Shown here: one piece after another, positions 28,914-38,989 of the stretch
Position numbering within the stretch: position 1 is the stretch's first letter
Layout of the letters: each line of letters starts with the position of its first letter
Assembly: GCF_041200145.1 (NCBI RefSeq)
Contig: NZ_CP165734.1
Coordinates: 4,030,001-4,094,000 of the forward strand
DNA: 64,000 nucleotides
Direction: 5' to 3'
DNA from: Bradyrhizobium sp. LLZ17
GTDB taxonomy: Bacteria; Pseudomonadota; Alphaproteobacteria; Rhizobiales; Xanthobacteraceae
Notes under the pieces: model-generated
Told to the model about the DNA's origin: nothing
The model's database searches: none
What the model saw: the letters and a program-made list of their open reading frames with translations, nothing else
Made by a program: the position numbers and the translations under genes

Positions 28914-29232
28914 TGCCGCGCTCCCGTTCCCTTTATTTGCCTGGCTCTGATCTGACGGCAGGACGTCAGGCCCGCCATGACCCGGATCAACTGCCGGCCT
29001 TGGTTAAGAGCTATTGTCCCGGGATCGAGGCGCGGTTCAAGCTGAAAAGAGCCGGAGAGAAGGTGTGACACCGAGCCCGGTGGCATCGACTGCGCCACGT
29101 CGCCGCATCTTCAGGTTCCCCAGCGGCCGCGGAAAACGGCTGCTTGGCGCAGCCCCGATTTGCCTTTTGGATGGGTTGACCCGCTCGCCTCATCCGGCCA
29201 ATTTGCCCGCCAGTTTGGGGAGTACAAGAATC
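28914..29232. other. Divergent promoter region without a gene
   Basis: This 319-bp space between prpE (left) and the TRAP receptor gene (right) must carry promoters in both directions. I could not assign operators or sigma-factor boxes by eye, and no frame here is convincing. Confidence 0.4.
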
Positions 29233-30180
29233 ATGAAATTGAAGCTTTTCGGCGCGGCCACGGCTTTGGCTCTGGCGGCGTCGGCACCTTGCGCGCATGC
29301 GCAATCGTTCATCAACGTGCTGACCGGCGGCACCTCCGGCGTCTACTATCCGCTCGGCGTCGCAATCGGGAAGATCTACGGCGACAAAATTCCGAACGTG
29401 AAGACACAGGTGCAGGCCACCAAGGCGTCGGTCGAGAATCTGATCCTGCTGCAGCAGGGCCGCGGCGAGCTGGCGTTCACGCTGGGGGACTCGCTGAAAG
29501 CGGCCTGGGAGGGCAACGAGGAAGCCGGCTTCAAGACCAAGCTGGACAAGCTGCGCACCATCGGCGCGATCTATCCGAACTACATTCAGATCGTCGCCAC
29601 CGCCGAGAGCGGCATCAAGACGCTGGCGGACCTCAAGGGCAAGAGCCTCTCGGTCGGCGCGCCGAAATCGGGCACGGAGCTGAACTCGCGCGCCATCCTG
29701 GCGGCCGCCGGCATGACCTACAAGGATCTCGGCAAGGTCGAGTACCTGCCATTCGCCGAATCCGTCGATCTCATGAAGAACCGTCAGCTCGGCGCGACGC
29801 TGCAATCGGCGGGCCTCGGCGTCGCCTCACTGAAGGATCTCTCGAGCTCGAGCGCGATCAGCGTGGTCGCGGTGCCGAAGGAGACTGTCGACAAGATCGG
29901 CCCGCCCTTCATCGCGGCGATCATTCCCGCCAACACCTATACCGGCCAGGACAAGGACGTGCCGACCGCGGCCGTGGTCAATTACCTCGTGACCAGCTCC
30001 GCGGTGTCGGACGATCTCGCCTACCAGATGACCAAGCTGATTTACGAGTCGCTGCCCGAGCTTGCCAACGCACATGCGGCCGGCAAGGAGATCAAGCTGG
30101 AGACGGCGGCGACCGGCAGCCCGGTTCCGCTGCACCCCGGTGCGATCCGCTATTACAAGGAAAAAGGGCTGATCAAGTAA
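29233..30180 (+). CDS. TAXI-type TRAP transporter substrate-binding protein
   Basis: A 315-residue periplasmic receptor with a signal peptide (KLFGAATALALAASAPCAHA) and the TAXI family N-terminus FINVLTGGTSGVYYPLGVAI. It delivers a substrate to the TRAP permease encoded downstream; the ligand is unknown, and TAXI receptors often bind small carboxylates or amino acids. The ATG at 29233 is preceded by GGGGAG. A hairpin lies between it and the permease gene. Confidence 0.9.
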   Translation: MKLKLFGAATALALAASAPCAHAQSFINVLTGGTSGVYYPLGVAIGKIYGDKIPNVKTQVQATKASVENLILLQQGRGELAFTLGDSLKAAWEGNEEAGFKTKLDKLRTIGAIYPNYIQIVATAESGIKTLADLKGKSLSVGAPKSGTELNSRAILAAAGMTYKDLGKVEYLPFAESVDLMKNRQLGATLQSAGLGVASLKDLSSSSAISVVAVPKETVDKIGPPFIAAIIPANTYTGQDKDVPTAAVVNYLVTSSAVSDDLAYQMTKLIYESLPELANAHAAGKEIKLETAATGSPVPLHPGAIRYYKEKGLIK

Positions 30181-30248
30181 GCCTCTGTCAGTCATTCCGG
30201 GCCGATGCGCAGCATCGAACCCGGAATGACGACGAGGGACTTTCGCAA

Positions 30249-30280
30249 ATGCCCGGGATAAGCCCGGGCATGGCGTTTTT
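30249..30280 (+). terminator. Hairpin between receptor and permease genes
   Basis: Stem ATGCCCGGG / CCCGGGCAT followed a few bases later by TTTTT (30276-30280). It is about 50 bases before the permease start and could partially terminate, giving more receptor than permease. Confidence 0.55.
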
Positions 30281-30330
30281 GGAGCCCTCTGCCAATGCTA
30301 TCTCGCGTGAGCGGGCAAGGACGATTTGAG

Positions 30331-32441
30331 ATGCTGGAAAAGCCAGAGGGCACGGAAGCGCCCGTCAAGGTCGAGTTCGACAATTTCGAGCATGGTTTCC
30401 CGGAAGGTTTTGGCCCGGGCTGGTGGGGCGCGCTCGCCTACTGGATCGGCATCGCCTTTGCCGCCTTCCAGCTCTATGTCGCCGCCTTCAACTATTTGCC
30501 GAGCCAGGTGGTGCGCGCCGTCCATGTCGGCTTCCTCATCCTCCTCACCTTTGGCCTGATCGGCAACTTCACCGCCAAGGGCGATCTCGGCCGCGCGCTT
30601 GGCTGGCTGGTCGGCGGCGCCGGTTTCCTGTGCGGGCTCTATCAATGGATCTTCTATGCCGATCTGATCGCGCGCGACGGCGATCCGACCAGGCTCGATC
30701 TCGCGGTCGGCACGCTGCTCGCGGTCCTGATCTTCGAGGGCACGCGGCGGCTGATGGGTGCGGCGCTGCCGCTGATGTGCGGCGCGTGTCTCGTCTACTG
30801 GTTCTTCGGTCAATATCTGCCGTCGCCACTCAACCATCGCGGCTATGATTTCGACCAGATCGTCACCCATCTGTCGTTCGGCACCGAAGGCTTTTACGGC
30901 GTGCCGATCTACGTCTCGGCGACCTATATCTTCCTGTTCATCCTGTTCGGCTCGTTCCTGGAACGCGCCGGCATGATCCAGCTTTTTACCGATGTCTCGC
31001 TCGGCCTGTTTGGCCGCACCCGCGGGGTCCGGCCAAGGTCGCGGTGTTCGCGTCCGGCATGATGGGCACGATCTCCGGGTCGGGCGTCGCCAACGTCGTC
31101 ACCGTCGGCCAGTTCACGATTCCCCTGATGATCAGGTTCGGCTATCGCCGCGCCTTTGCCGCCGGCGTCGAAGCCACGGCGTCGATGGGCGGGCAGATCA
31201 TGCCGCCGGTGATGGGCGCCGTCGCCTTTATCATGGCGGAGACGCTAGGGGTCCAATATTCCGAGATCGTCAAAGCGGCCGCGATTCCCGCGATGCTCTA
31301 TTTCGCCTCCGCGTTCTGGATGGTGCATCTGGAAGCCGGCAAGCACGGCCTTACCGGCATGAAGCGCTCGGAGATCCCGAGCGCGTGGAAGGCGCTGGTG
31401 ACGCGCTGGTATCTCGTGCTGCCGCTGGCAGCGCTGGTCTACATGCTGTTCGAGGGCTTTACGCCGCTTTACGCCGGCAGCATGGGCCTCGCGCTGACCG
31501 TGGCGCTGATCCTGGGCGCCAGCATCACGGCCGGCGCTCCGTCCACACTGGTCCGCTCCATCTTCTGGATCGGGCTTGCGCTTGTCGTCGCCGCGCTGTC
31601 GCATCACGGTCTCCAGATCGTGCCGGTCGCAGGCGTCGTCGTCGCACTAATCGTGATCACTGCGTTCGTGCGCGGCGGCTTTGCGGCGCTGCGGGCCTGC
31701 CGCGACTCGCTCGCCGAAAGCGCAAAATCCGCCATCACTGTTGGCATGGCCTGCGCCATCGTCGGCGTCATCATCGGCATGATGTCGCAGACCGGTGTCG
31801 GCACCATCTTTGGAGGCTGGGTCATCGGCCTTGGCGAGAAAAGCCTGTTCCTGGCGCTGATCATGACGATGCTGCTGTCGATCCTGCTCGGCACCGGCAT
31901 CCCGACAATCCCGACCTACATCATCACCGCCGCGCTTGCCGCGCCCGCGCTGGCAAAGCTTGGCGTGCCGCTGATCGCGAGCCACATGTTCGCGTTCTAC
32001 TACGGCATCATGGCCGACCTCTCGCCGCCGGTGGCGCTGGCCGCCCTCGCGGCGGCGCCGATCGCCAAGGAGAATCCGGACAAGATCGGCTGGGAGGCAA
32101 TGCGCATCGCGCTCGCGGGCTACGTCATTCCCTTCATCTTCGTCTATTCGCCGGCCCTGATGCTCCAGGCGGGCGATCCCATGGCGGCGCAACTCGGCTT
32201 CTATGGCGCGGTGGCGCTCGCCACGTTCAAGGCGCTGGTCGCGATCGCGCTGTTCGGCATGGTCGCGATCGGCTTTCTGTTCACGCGCCTGACGCTGATC
32301 GAGCGCGTGATCGCGCTCGGTGCGGCGCTCTGCCTGCTCGGCGATTTCAGGTTCAGCGACACCGCAGGTTTCGTGCTCTCGGCCGCGCTGGTGCTGTGGC
32401 AGTGGCGGCAGCGCCCGTCGGCAACGCTCGAGGCGGTGTGA
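30331..32441 (+). pseudogene. TRAP transporter fused permease, frameshifted
   Basis: A DctQM-fused TRAP permease of ~700 residues. The N-terminal (small-subunit-like) part and the first membrane helices run to LGLFGRTRG; the rest (MFASGMMGTISGSGVANVVT onward, with VEATASMGGQIMPPVMGAVA) is in another frame. The break is at a GGGG run, 31024-31027: one more G gives GRTRGGPAKVAVFASGMM, the expected sequence. So one base is missing. If true, no functional permease is made and the TRAP system is dead; a sequencing deletion is equally likely. The start at ATG 30331 is favoured by an upstream AAGGA. Ends overlapping the DUF1850 start. Confidence 0.82.
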
Positions 32442-32815
32442 GCCTCTGCTTCGCAACAGCGGGCGGCGTGAAGGCGCTGGCGCTGTCCGCCTTCACGCTG
32501 GTCTGGACGCATTCGATCGAGAAAGTCGATTGGCAGGAGGACTGGCGCGTGACGCCGGCCGGGCTTGAACTGGTGCAGGCGCGGGTGAAAGGCTCCGGCG
32601 CCGGCATGGAGCCGCCACCGGAAGCGCGGCTCGTTGACGGCTGGTTTCAGTGGCGCCCGCAGCGCGCGCCGATGCCGGAGGTCGTGCTCGGCAATTCCGG
32701 AGCGGCCGGCGAATGGCGGCTATGCCATGACGGCGCGTGCCGGACATTGTCGGAGATCGTCGGTCACCCCATTGGTGCTAACGTGACGACGATGAAAATC
32801 TGCAACGACCCGTAG
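32438..32815 (+). CDS. DUF1850 protein associated with TRAP transporter
   Basis: A 125-residue DUF1850 protein that begins at GTG 32438, overlapping the permease stop (GTGA). DUF1850 genes commonly accompany TAXI-type TRAP permeases; the role is unknown. The N-terminal ~20 residues may be a signal or membrane anchor. FTLVWTHSIEKVDWQEDWRV is characteristic. The stop TAG (32813-32815) lies inside a palindromic repeat. Confidence 0.8.
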   Translation: MSLCFATAGGVKALALSAFTLVWTHSIEKVDWQEDWRVTPAGLELVQARVKGSGAGMEPPPEARLVDGWFQWRPQRAPMPEVVLGNSGAAGEWRLCHDGACRTLSEIVGHPIGANVTTMKICNDP

Positions 32816-32846
32816 CCCGGATGGAGCGCAGCGCAATCCGGGCTAC
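32812..32846. repeat. Palindromic repeat (GTAGCCCGGATGGAGC family)
   Basis: Perfect-looking arms GTAGCCCGGAT / ATCCGGGCTAC around a GGAGCGCAGCGCA centre. The stop codon of the DUF1850 gene is inside its left arm. Confidence 0.8.
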
Positions 32847-32873
32847 AAGAATAACAACACGGGAGAACGCGCG

Positions 32874-33680
32874 ATGGATCGGCTCAAGGGCAAGGTTGCG
32901 ATGGTGGTGGGCGCCGGTTCGATCGGGCCGGGCTGGGGCAACGGCAAGGCGACCGCGGTCACGTTCGCGCGCGAGGGCGCGCAGGTGCTTTGCGTCGATC
33001 GCAACGGCGCCGCCGCTGAAGAGACCGCGAAGCTCATCACGGACGAAGGCGGCAAGGCGACGGCGTTCACGGCCGACGTCTCGCGCGCGAGCGAAGTGGA
33101 GGCGATGGTCGCCGCGTGCCTGAGCACTTACGGTCGCATCGACGTGCTCGACAACAATGTCGGCATCGCCGAGATGGGCAGCGTGGTCGAGGTGACGGAA
33201 GAAAGCTGGGACCGCGTCTTCAGCGTCAACCTCAAGAGCGCCTATTTCGCCATGAAGCACGTCATTCCCGTCATGGTGAAGCAGGGCGGCGGCTCGATCA
33301 TCAACATTTCCTCCATCGCGTCGATCCGCCACATGGGCATCTCCTATGTCACTTACGGCACCTCGAAGGCGGCGATGAACCAGATGACGCGCACCACCGC
33401 GATCGAGTTCGCCCAGCATCATGTGCGGGTGAATGCCATCCTGCCAGGCCTGATGAAGACGCCGATGGTGGAGCATTCCATCGGCCTCGCCGCCAGCTAT
33501 GCCAGGGGCGACGTTGAGGCGATGTGGCGCGCCCGCGACGCCCAGGTGCCGATGGGTCACATGGGCGACGCCTTCGACGTCGCCAATGCGGCGCTGTTCC
33601 TGGCGTCGGACGAGTCGAAATATGTGACGGGAATCGAGCTCGTGGTCGACGGCGGCATCACCTGCAAGGCGGGGGCGTAG
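32874..33680 (+). CDS. SDR-family oxidoreductase
   Basis: A 268-residue classical short-chain dehydrogenase: VGAGSIGPGWGNGKATA (nucleotide-binding variant of TGxxxGxG), DNNVGIAEMG, catalytic YGTSK (Tyr-x-x-x-Lys) with the preceding Ser in NISSIASIRHMG. It should reduce or oxidise a carbonyl/alcohol with NAD(P). The GPGW insert in the glycine motif is unusual. It is followed, convergently, by an AraC-type gene. Substrate unknown. Confidence 0.88.
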   Translation: MDRLKGKVAMVVGAGSIGPGWGNGKATAVTFAREGAQVLCVDRNGAAAEETAKLITDEGGKATAFTADVSRASEVEAMVAACLSTYGRIDVLDNNVGIAEMGSVVEVTEESWDRVFSVNLKSAYFAMKHVIPVMVKQGGGSIINISSIASIRHMGISYVTYGTSKAAMNQMTRTTAIEFAQHHVRVNAILPGLMKTPMVEHSIGLAASYARGDVEAMWRARDAQVPMGHMGDAFDVANAALFLASDESKYVTGIELVVDGGITCKAGA

Positions 33681-33688
33681 CTGCGAGC

Positions 33689-34564
33689 TCAAGTCAACCG
33701 GCCCGCCCGTTCGCGGAAGGTTCGTGGGGTTACACCCGTGTCCTCGCGAAACGAGCGCGCGAAGTGGGACGGGTCGGCAAAGGCGAGATCATATGCGATC
33801 TCGTTGATCGGTTGATTCGAGAACGCAAGCAGTCGCTTCGCTTCCGTCAACACCCTTTGCCTGATCAACTGGCCGGCCGTTACTCCGGTCACGCGCTTCA
33901 CGTGCTTATTGAGGTGATCTGACGTCATCGCGAGCTTCGCGGCATAGAAAGCCAGCGATCGTTGGCCGCGAAAATGGGCTTCTATCAATTTGAGCAGTTT
34001 TGCGACCGTTGCATCCCCGGTGTGGGCTGACGATAGATCGTGGCTCGTCACAAGGCGGCACACCTCGACCGCGATCAGGGCAACGTAGCTATTCATTGCG
34101 ATGCGGAATCCGTCGCGGGACTGAAGGCGCTCTTCAGTCAAGCTCGCGCATAGCTCGGACAGGCGGGCCATGTTCTTGCCCTGCGTGACCGAAAGCACCG
34201 GATTCATCATCGACCCTTTCAGGCATGCGATAGTCTCTCCCGAAGGATCGCCGAACGTCCGCGCCACGTCTTCCGTGAAGCTTATAACCCACCCATCCGT
34301 CGAGGTCTGAAATCTGAATCCGTGGGCTACCGTCGGGGGCACCAGGATAATGGCTGGGCTAGAAAGGGCCGCCGTCGATGCTTCGTACTGCACTTCACCG
34401 CCGCCACGCTCGATCACCAGAATCTGCGACAGGTTGGCGTGGCGATGGGTGCAAATCCTCCAATCGTGACGCGAGCTGCGTGACGGGATCGTCTCGGCGT
34501 GAACGAAATTGAACGCACGAGGATCGGGCGGGTCGCCGTAGAGATGGAAGAGCGGCAGGTCCAT
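33689..34564 (-). CDS. AraC-family transcriptional regulator (HpaA/PobR-like)
   Basis: A 291-residue regulator with an N-terminal cupin-type effector domain (LPLFHLYGDPPDPRAFNFVH) and a C-terminal AraC double HTH (AAKLAMTSDHLNKHVKRVTG, then AYDLAFADPSHFARSFREDT). Resembles regulators of aromatic catabolism. The ligand is unknown. It is convergent with the SDR gene and divergent from a second AraC gene 173 bases away. Confidence 0.85.
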   Translation of the reverse strand: MDLPLFHLYGDPPDPRAFNFVHAETIPSRSSRHDWRICTHRHANLSQILVIERGGGEVQYEASTAALSSPAIILVPPTVAHGFRFQTSTDGWVISFTEDVARTFGDPSGETIACLKGSMMNPVLSVTQGKNMARLSELCASLTEERLQSRDGFRIAMNSYVALIAVEVCRLVTSHDLSSAHTGDATVAKLLKLIEAHFRGQRSLAFYAAKLAMTSDHLNKHVKRVTGVTAGQLIRQRVLTEAKRLLAFSNQPINEIAYDLAFADPSHFARSFREDTGVTPRTFRERAGRLT

Positions 34565-34737
34565 CGAACGGTTCTCGTGTCCTCGGCGAGGCGCCGGAAG
34601 TCGATACTATGGCGGCGAGATGCGGAACAAAATGCCGATCGATCAAGGACTGCGCGTACTGGACAATATTGCGTGTTTGGGATTGAATTTGAGCGAAGTG
34701 CGGTTGGCAAAAGTGTCACGATGGGCCGGGCGACCTG

Positions 34738-35727
34738 ATGTACCGCGATCTCAGCAGCCGCGACGAAAGCTTCGAGACATTTCTGAGCACGTTCAACCTG
34801 CTCGCGCCTCATGCGAGGATAGAGCTCAACAGCGGCCAGAGCGCATTTCGGTGGCAAGGCAGGTTTGCCTCAGTGAGCGGCTTTTCCTGGTGGGAGGTCG
34901 AGTCCGAGATCGACTGGACTTGCCGGTTCCCGCAGCAGAAGCAAAGGCTCGGCCTCGTGCTGCCCAGCACTGGGCTCGTGAGTGCCAGGGTTCGAAACCG
35001 GACCGTGGCAATCGACCGGAACTACGCGCTTGCGCTTAGCGTGCCCGATGTCGGCTCGATCTCGTATTCTGGTCGCGGCACGCACGGGCACGTCACGCTC
35101 GAATTCGACGTGCCGACCGTGCAAAAGACCCTTTCCGCCATTTGCGAGGGCGCTGCAATGCGCAACATCGAGCTCGGCCCGCAACTCGATCTCGCCTCTC
35201 CGGCAGGACGCGTGCTCAGGACCCTGGGCGAAGCCATCGGGGTCGGCATGCGTGACACGTCGCTTCGGTCCGAGAAGTCAATGGCGCTGCTCGGGGAGGC
35301 CATTCTGCGATTGGTCCTTCTGAGCTTCCCCCATGGCTCGACCGATCGCTTGCATCGTCGACGAGCGGATGCCACGTCGCGTCAGGTCACGGAAGCAATC
35401 GATTTTATGCGCGCCAATATGCACCAACCGTTGACTTTGAGCGAAGTGGCGCAGGCTGCGGGAATCTGTGTGCGATCTCTGCAATATGGATTTCGCCGGT
35501 TCCGGAGCGTCACGCCGCTCGCCTATTTGCGCGAGATCCGTCTAGAGGCCGTACAGGCGGAATTGTCGTCCCCTTTGAACACGCTGACGATCCGCGACGT
35601 GGCGCTGAAATGGGGGTTTGCGCATATGGGACATTTTGCAGCGCGATATCGCGTGACGTTTGGCGAACCGCCGTCCGAAACGGCCAGGTCGGCGCGAGCA
35701 GGGACCTCAAGAGGAGCGCGCAAGTAG
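34738..35727 (+). CDS. AraC-family transcriptional regulator
   Basis: A 329-residue regulator with an N-terminal AraC-binding-like domain (MYRDLSSRDESFETFLSTFN) and a C-terminal HTH (QAAGICVRSLQYGFRRFRSV, then VALKWGFAHMGHFAARYRVT). ATG 34738. It is divergent from the other AraC gene and precedes the tannase-family gene, which it may control; this is inference from position. Confidence 0.83.
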   Translation: MYRDLSSRDESFETFLSTFNLLAPHARIELNSGQSAFRWQGRFASVSGFSWWEVESEIDWTCRFPQQKQRLGLVLPSTGLVSARVRNRTVAIDRNYALALSVPDVGSISYSGRGTHGHVTLEFDVPTVQKTLSAICEGAAMRNIELGPQLDLASPAGRVLRTLGEAIGVGMRDTSLRSEKSMALLGEAILRLVLLSFPHGSTDRLHRRRADATSRQVTEAIDFMRANMHQPLTLSEVAQAAGICVRSLQYGFRRFRSVTPLAYLREIRLEAVQAELSSPLNTLTIRDVALKWGFAHMGHFAARYRVTFGEPPSETARSARAGTSRGARK

Positions 35728-35860
35728 ACTGCACGGCGCGCTCGGCAGGAAATTCCCGCCGTTAGAAGGTTTTCTTCCATTCGACGACGCTCCCGTTCTA
35801 GGGCGCTTCCACATCGTGATGCTACGACTTGGCAAAATACGGCAAGTCGGGGAGGTCATC

Positions 35861-37639
35861 ATGAAGCGTCTCGGAATCATATCACGCTTTTGCGTATCAA
35901 TCATCGCGCTCGCTGCTGGAGCCATCGCGCTATCCGGCGTTGCTGCAGCCAGCGGAGCGCCGGCGTGCGCGAGCCTGGCGACCGATCCGCAGTTTGAATT
36001 AAAGAGCAATCCAGTCATCAAGACGGTGACCGCAAGCATCAAGAACACAGCTGCTCCCGCCAACATCCAGTACTGCAACGTCACGCTGGTCTACGGCACC
36101 AACACGAACCAGAACATCACGATCGCGATCGGGCTGCCGCTCAACTCGACGGACGGAGGATCCGGCGGCATCGCAGGTGCCTGGAACGGTCGAACAGAAG
36201 GCCTCGGCGGTGGCGGCTGTGCCGGAAATCTCAATGTTGATGCTGCCGTGAACGCCGGCTACGTCGGATCTGGTACCGACGGCGGTCACAGCGGTGGCGA
36301 CTGTACGCCGGGCGTGAATGCCAATCGCACTTATAATCTCGAATTCATCCAGGACTTCTTCCGCGTCGGGATCAAGCAGCAGATCCAGTGGTCCAAGCGC
36401 ATCGCGACATCCTACTATAGCAGGCCACCCAGCTATAGTTACTGGAACGGATGCTCGACCGGGGGACGCCAGGGTTACCTGCTGGCTCAGGAGCTCGGCT
36501 CCCAACTCGATGGCGTTCTTGCAAGCGCGCCGGCGATGTACTGGACGCGCTTCCAGACCGCGCAGATGTGGGGGCAGCTTGCCATGTTCGAACAGGCGGG
36601 CGAATCGCCCAGCGGCGCAATTTCCCCGGCCAAACTGGTGGCGGTGCAGAAATCGGCAATCGCCGCCTGCGATGCCGCAGACGGCGCGATCGACGGTATC
36701 ATCGATGACCCTCGCGTTTGCCGCTTCAGTGCGACGGCCAATGTGTGCGGACGACCGGGGGCGCCGGCGGCCCCGAACTGTCTGACGACGGACGAGGCGA
36801 CGGCCGTCGACAGGATCTGGGACGGACCTCGCAACAAGCATGGCGATCGCATCTGGTTCGGGCTGGACCGCGGCAGCGACTTTTCCGTTCTCGATGGGCC
36901 CACCCCGTTCCCGCTCGGCGTCACCCAGTTCGAATGGAACCTGATCGATCCGAGCTATGCGCCGCCATCGACGAAATGGAGCAGCGTCAGCCTCGGCGGC
37001 AAGGGTCTCTCCTACCCGCAAGTGGCTGAAGCCGGGTCTCGCAACATCGCCGACGTGACAGACACGTTCGGCCCGCTCGACGACTTCAGGGCGCGCGGCG
37101 GAAAACTGCTGACATTTGTCGGCGCCAACGACCAGTTCATCTACCCGCGCGGCGTGCTCAATTACTATCGGCGGATGGCTGAGCGTTATCAAAGGCGGGA
37201 CGATCGAACCGGCTTCGAAGGCGTGCAGAGCTTCTATCGCCTGTTCCATGCGCCCGGTGTCGGCCATTGCGGCGCGCCGATTTTCAGCCTCGGCACCACG
37301 GGACCGTGGCCGCAGAACGGCGCGGACTTCGCGGCGCTGGTGAACTGGGTCGAAAAGGGCGTTGCGCCGGATCAGGTGGTTGGCAAGAGCCTCTCGCCGG
37401 CGCTATCGCGGCCGCTGTGCCCCTATCCGCAGACCGCAAAATACAAGGGCACGGGCGACGTCAATGATGCCGCGAATTGGAGCTGCGGCGGCAATCTCGA
37501 GACGCGCGAGGCCGTCTGCCCGGACGTGCTCGTGAAGTACAAGGACGAGGTGGACGGGCCGCTCGACTTCGAGGCAAGCGCGGTCCATCCAAGCTTCTGC
37601 AAGGGCCGGAACGTCGCACACGACGATGACCGGCACTGA
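35861..37639 (+). CDS. Secreted tannase/feruloyl esterase family hydrolase
   Basis: A 592-residue exported alpha/beta hydrolase of the tannase/feruloyl esterase family (PF07519) that would cleave ester bonds of plant phenolics. Signal peptide: FCVSIIALAAGAIALSGVAA. The family CS-D-HC motif is present: Cys198-Ser199 in GCSTGGRQGY, the aspartate near GANDQFIYPRG, and His469-Cys470 in GVGHCGAP. Many additional cysteines suggest a disulfide-rich, extracytoplasmic enzyme. ATG 35861 has GGGGAGG upstream. Gallate, ferulate or other ester specificity cannot be told. Its 3' flank holds the IS insertion. Confidence 0.9.
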   Translation: MKRLGIISRFCVSIIALAAGAIALSGVAAASGAPACASLATDPQFELKSNPVIKTVTASIKNTAAPANIQYCNVTLVYGTNTNQNITIAIGLPLNSTDGGSGGIAGAWNGRTEGLGGGGCAGNLNVDAAVNAGYVGSGTDGGHSGGDCTPGVNANRTYNLEFIQDFFRVGIKQQIQWSKRIATSYYSRPPSYSYWNGCSTGGRQGYLLAQELGSQLDGVLASAPAMYWTRFQTAQMWGQLAMFEQAGESPSGAISPAKLVAVQKSAIAACDAADGAIDGIIDDPRVCRFSATANVCGRPGAPAAPNCLTTDEATAVDRIWDGPRNKHGDRIWFGLDRGSDFSVLDGPTPFPLGVTQFEWNLIDPSYAPPSTKWSSVSLGGKGLSYPQVAEAGSRNIADVTDTFGPLDDFRARGGKLLTFVGANDQFIYPRGVLNYYRRMAERYQRRDDRTGFEGVQSFYRLFHAPGVGHCGAPIFSLGTTGPWPQNGADFAALVNWVEKGVAPDQVVGKSLSPALSRPLCPYPQTAKYKGTGDVNDAANWSCGGNLETREAVCPDVLVKYKDEVDGPLDFEASAVHPSFCKGRNVAHDDDRH

Positions 37640-37708
37640 ACATGACACCGACCTGCAAATCGTCCGATTGGAAATGATCAGACGTGCCTCACCTCTCCCG
37701 TTCTCTGC

Positions 37709-38989
37709 AGGACTGTCCGGGGAAAAATCACTCATAGCAGAAGCCCAGTTGATCGGAAGAAAATCTGGGCTTCGGCTTGCTCGGGTTGACCGGCGGAGGT
37801 CTGTCGATTTTTGCGATGGGACTTCGCATGAACAGGCGTTGGCAGACCAACTCGGCGAAGCGCAAATCCAGCATCCTCAAGGAGTTCAGACGCCGCGCAA
37901 GGCGCAGGAGCAAATAGGCGATCATCGCGGCGAGGATTTGCAGGCGAATAGCGTTGTCGTTTTTTGCCATGAACTTGCGAAGATTAAGATGCTGCTTGAT
38001 CCAGCGGAACAGAAGCTCGATCTGCCAGCGGCTCTTATAAAGCGCCGCAATCTCGATTGCCGTGCGTTGGAGATCGTTGGTGATGAGCGTGATCATTCCA
38101 CCTTTGTCACGCCTGACCTTGATGCGCCGCAATGGGATCGGAAGTATGGAGTCGCCTCTGCTGGCAAGCACGACGTTGGCATCGTCGATGATTTTGAAAC
38201 CGTCGCCGAGGGTCTTGCGAACATACCGGGACTTCGTCTTGCGCAAGCGCGTGCTCACCTTGGTGCGCGTGACAAAGAAAGCCCCGGTATCATTGATCTT
38301 CTTCCACCAGCCGAAATGGTAGTAACCCTTGTCGAACACGTAAGTCACGCCGGCTTCGAGGCCGGTTTGGCGGCCGATCTCGACGTCATTGACAGTCGCC
38401 GGCGTAATCTCGACGCAGCGGGGACACTTGCCGTCCGGTTCGTAGACCGTGTGCATCTTCATGCCGCGGATACGACCATTCCATTCGGCCCATTTGCACA
38501 TCTTGCCCAACGGAACCGGGCTCGAGTCGATCAGCCGAACCATCTCGGCTCCCTCCACCCGCGTATGTCGATCAGCCTTCTCCGCCAGCATGGCGAAGGT
38601 CTCGGCAAAAACGCCAACCGGGCGCCGCGCATTCGCATCCGAAAGCGTCGAGCGAGCAATCCTGCCTACGTCCAGATGATAATGCTGATGGGAGTTGGCA
38701 TTGAAGGCGCCTTCGACCGCGCGCAGACTCATCGTCTGGCCCAGCTGGGCTCCGACGAGCGTCACCAAATGATCCCAGCTTTTGAAGGACTTGTCGTAGG
38801 CGCCGTCGTGCTTCTCCACAATCCCGCGAAATTGCCGCCGATCGATCGGTTTGAGGAGCTCCCCAAAGATGCTATTTACGCAGCGCATGCCCGGCCCCTT
38901 TCTGGTCTCGACAACCAGAAAGTATCCGCTTCACGCTGGATTCGCCGGGCATGCGCTGCGGCATAGTGAATCATTCCCCGGACAGCCCT
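37709..38989 (-). mobile_element. IS4-family insertion sequence, complete
   Basis: A 1281-bp element with imperfect terminal inverted repeats beginning AGGACTGTCCGGGGAA on the left and AGGGCTGTCCGGGGAA (complement of the right end). Flanked by the 11-bp duplication noted separately, typical of IS4 elements. It carries one intact transposase on the minus strand and appears recent and potentially active. Confidence 0.88.
37728..38888 (-). CDS. IS4-family DDE transposase
   Basis: A 386-residue transposase with an N-terminal DUF4372-like segment (MRCVNSIFGELLKPIDRRQF) and a C-terminal DDE catalytic domain. Catalytic residues are D121 in RLIDSSPVPL, D186 in YVFDKGYYHFGWW, and E291 in the YREK box Y284-x2-R287-x3-E291-x6-K298, which is diagnostic of the IS4 group. 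The frame is uninterrupted. Confidence 0.93.
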   Translation of the reverse strand: MRCVNSIFGELLKPIDRRQFRGIVEKHDGAYDKSFKSWDHLVTLVGAQLGQTMSLRAVEGAFNANSHQHYHLDVGRIARSTLSDANARRPVGVFAETFAMLAEKADRHTRVEGAEMVRLIDSSPVPLGKMCKWAEWNGRIRGMKMHTVYEPDGKCPRCVEITPATVNDVEIGRQTGLEAGVTYVFDKGYYHFGWWKKINDTGAFFVTRTKVSTRLRKTKSRYVRKTLGDGFKIIDDANVVLASRGDSILPIPLRRIKVRRDKGGMITLITNDLQRTAIEIAALYKSRWQIELLFRWIKQHLNLRKFMAKNDNAIRLQILAAMIAYLLLRLARRLNSLRMLDLRFAELVCQRLFMRSPIAKIDRPPPVNPSKPKPRFSSDQLGFCYE

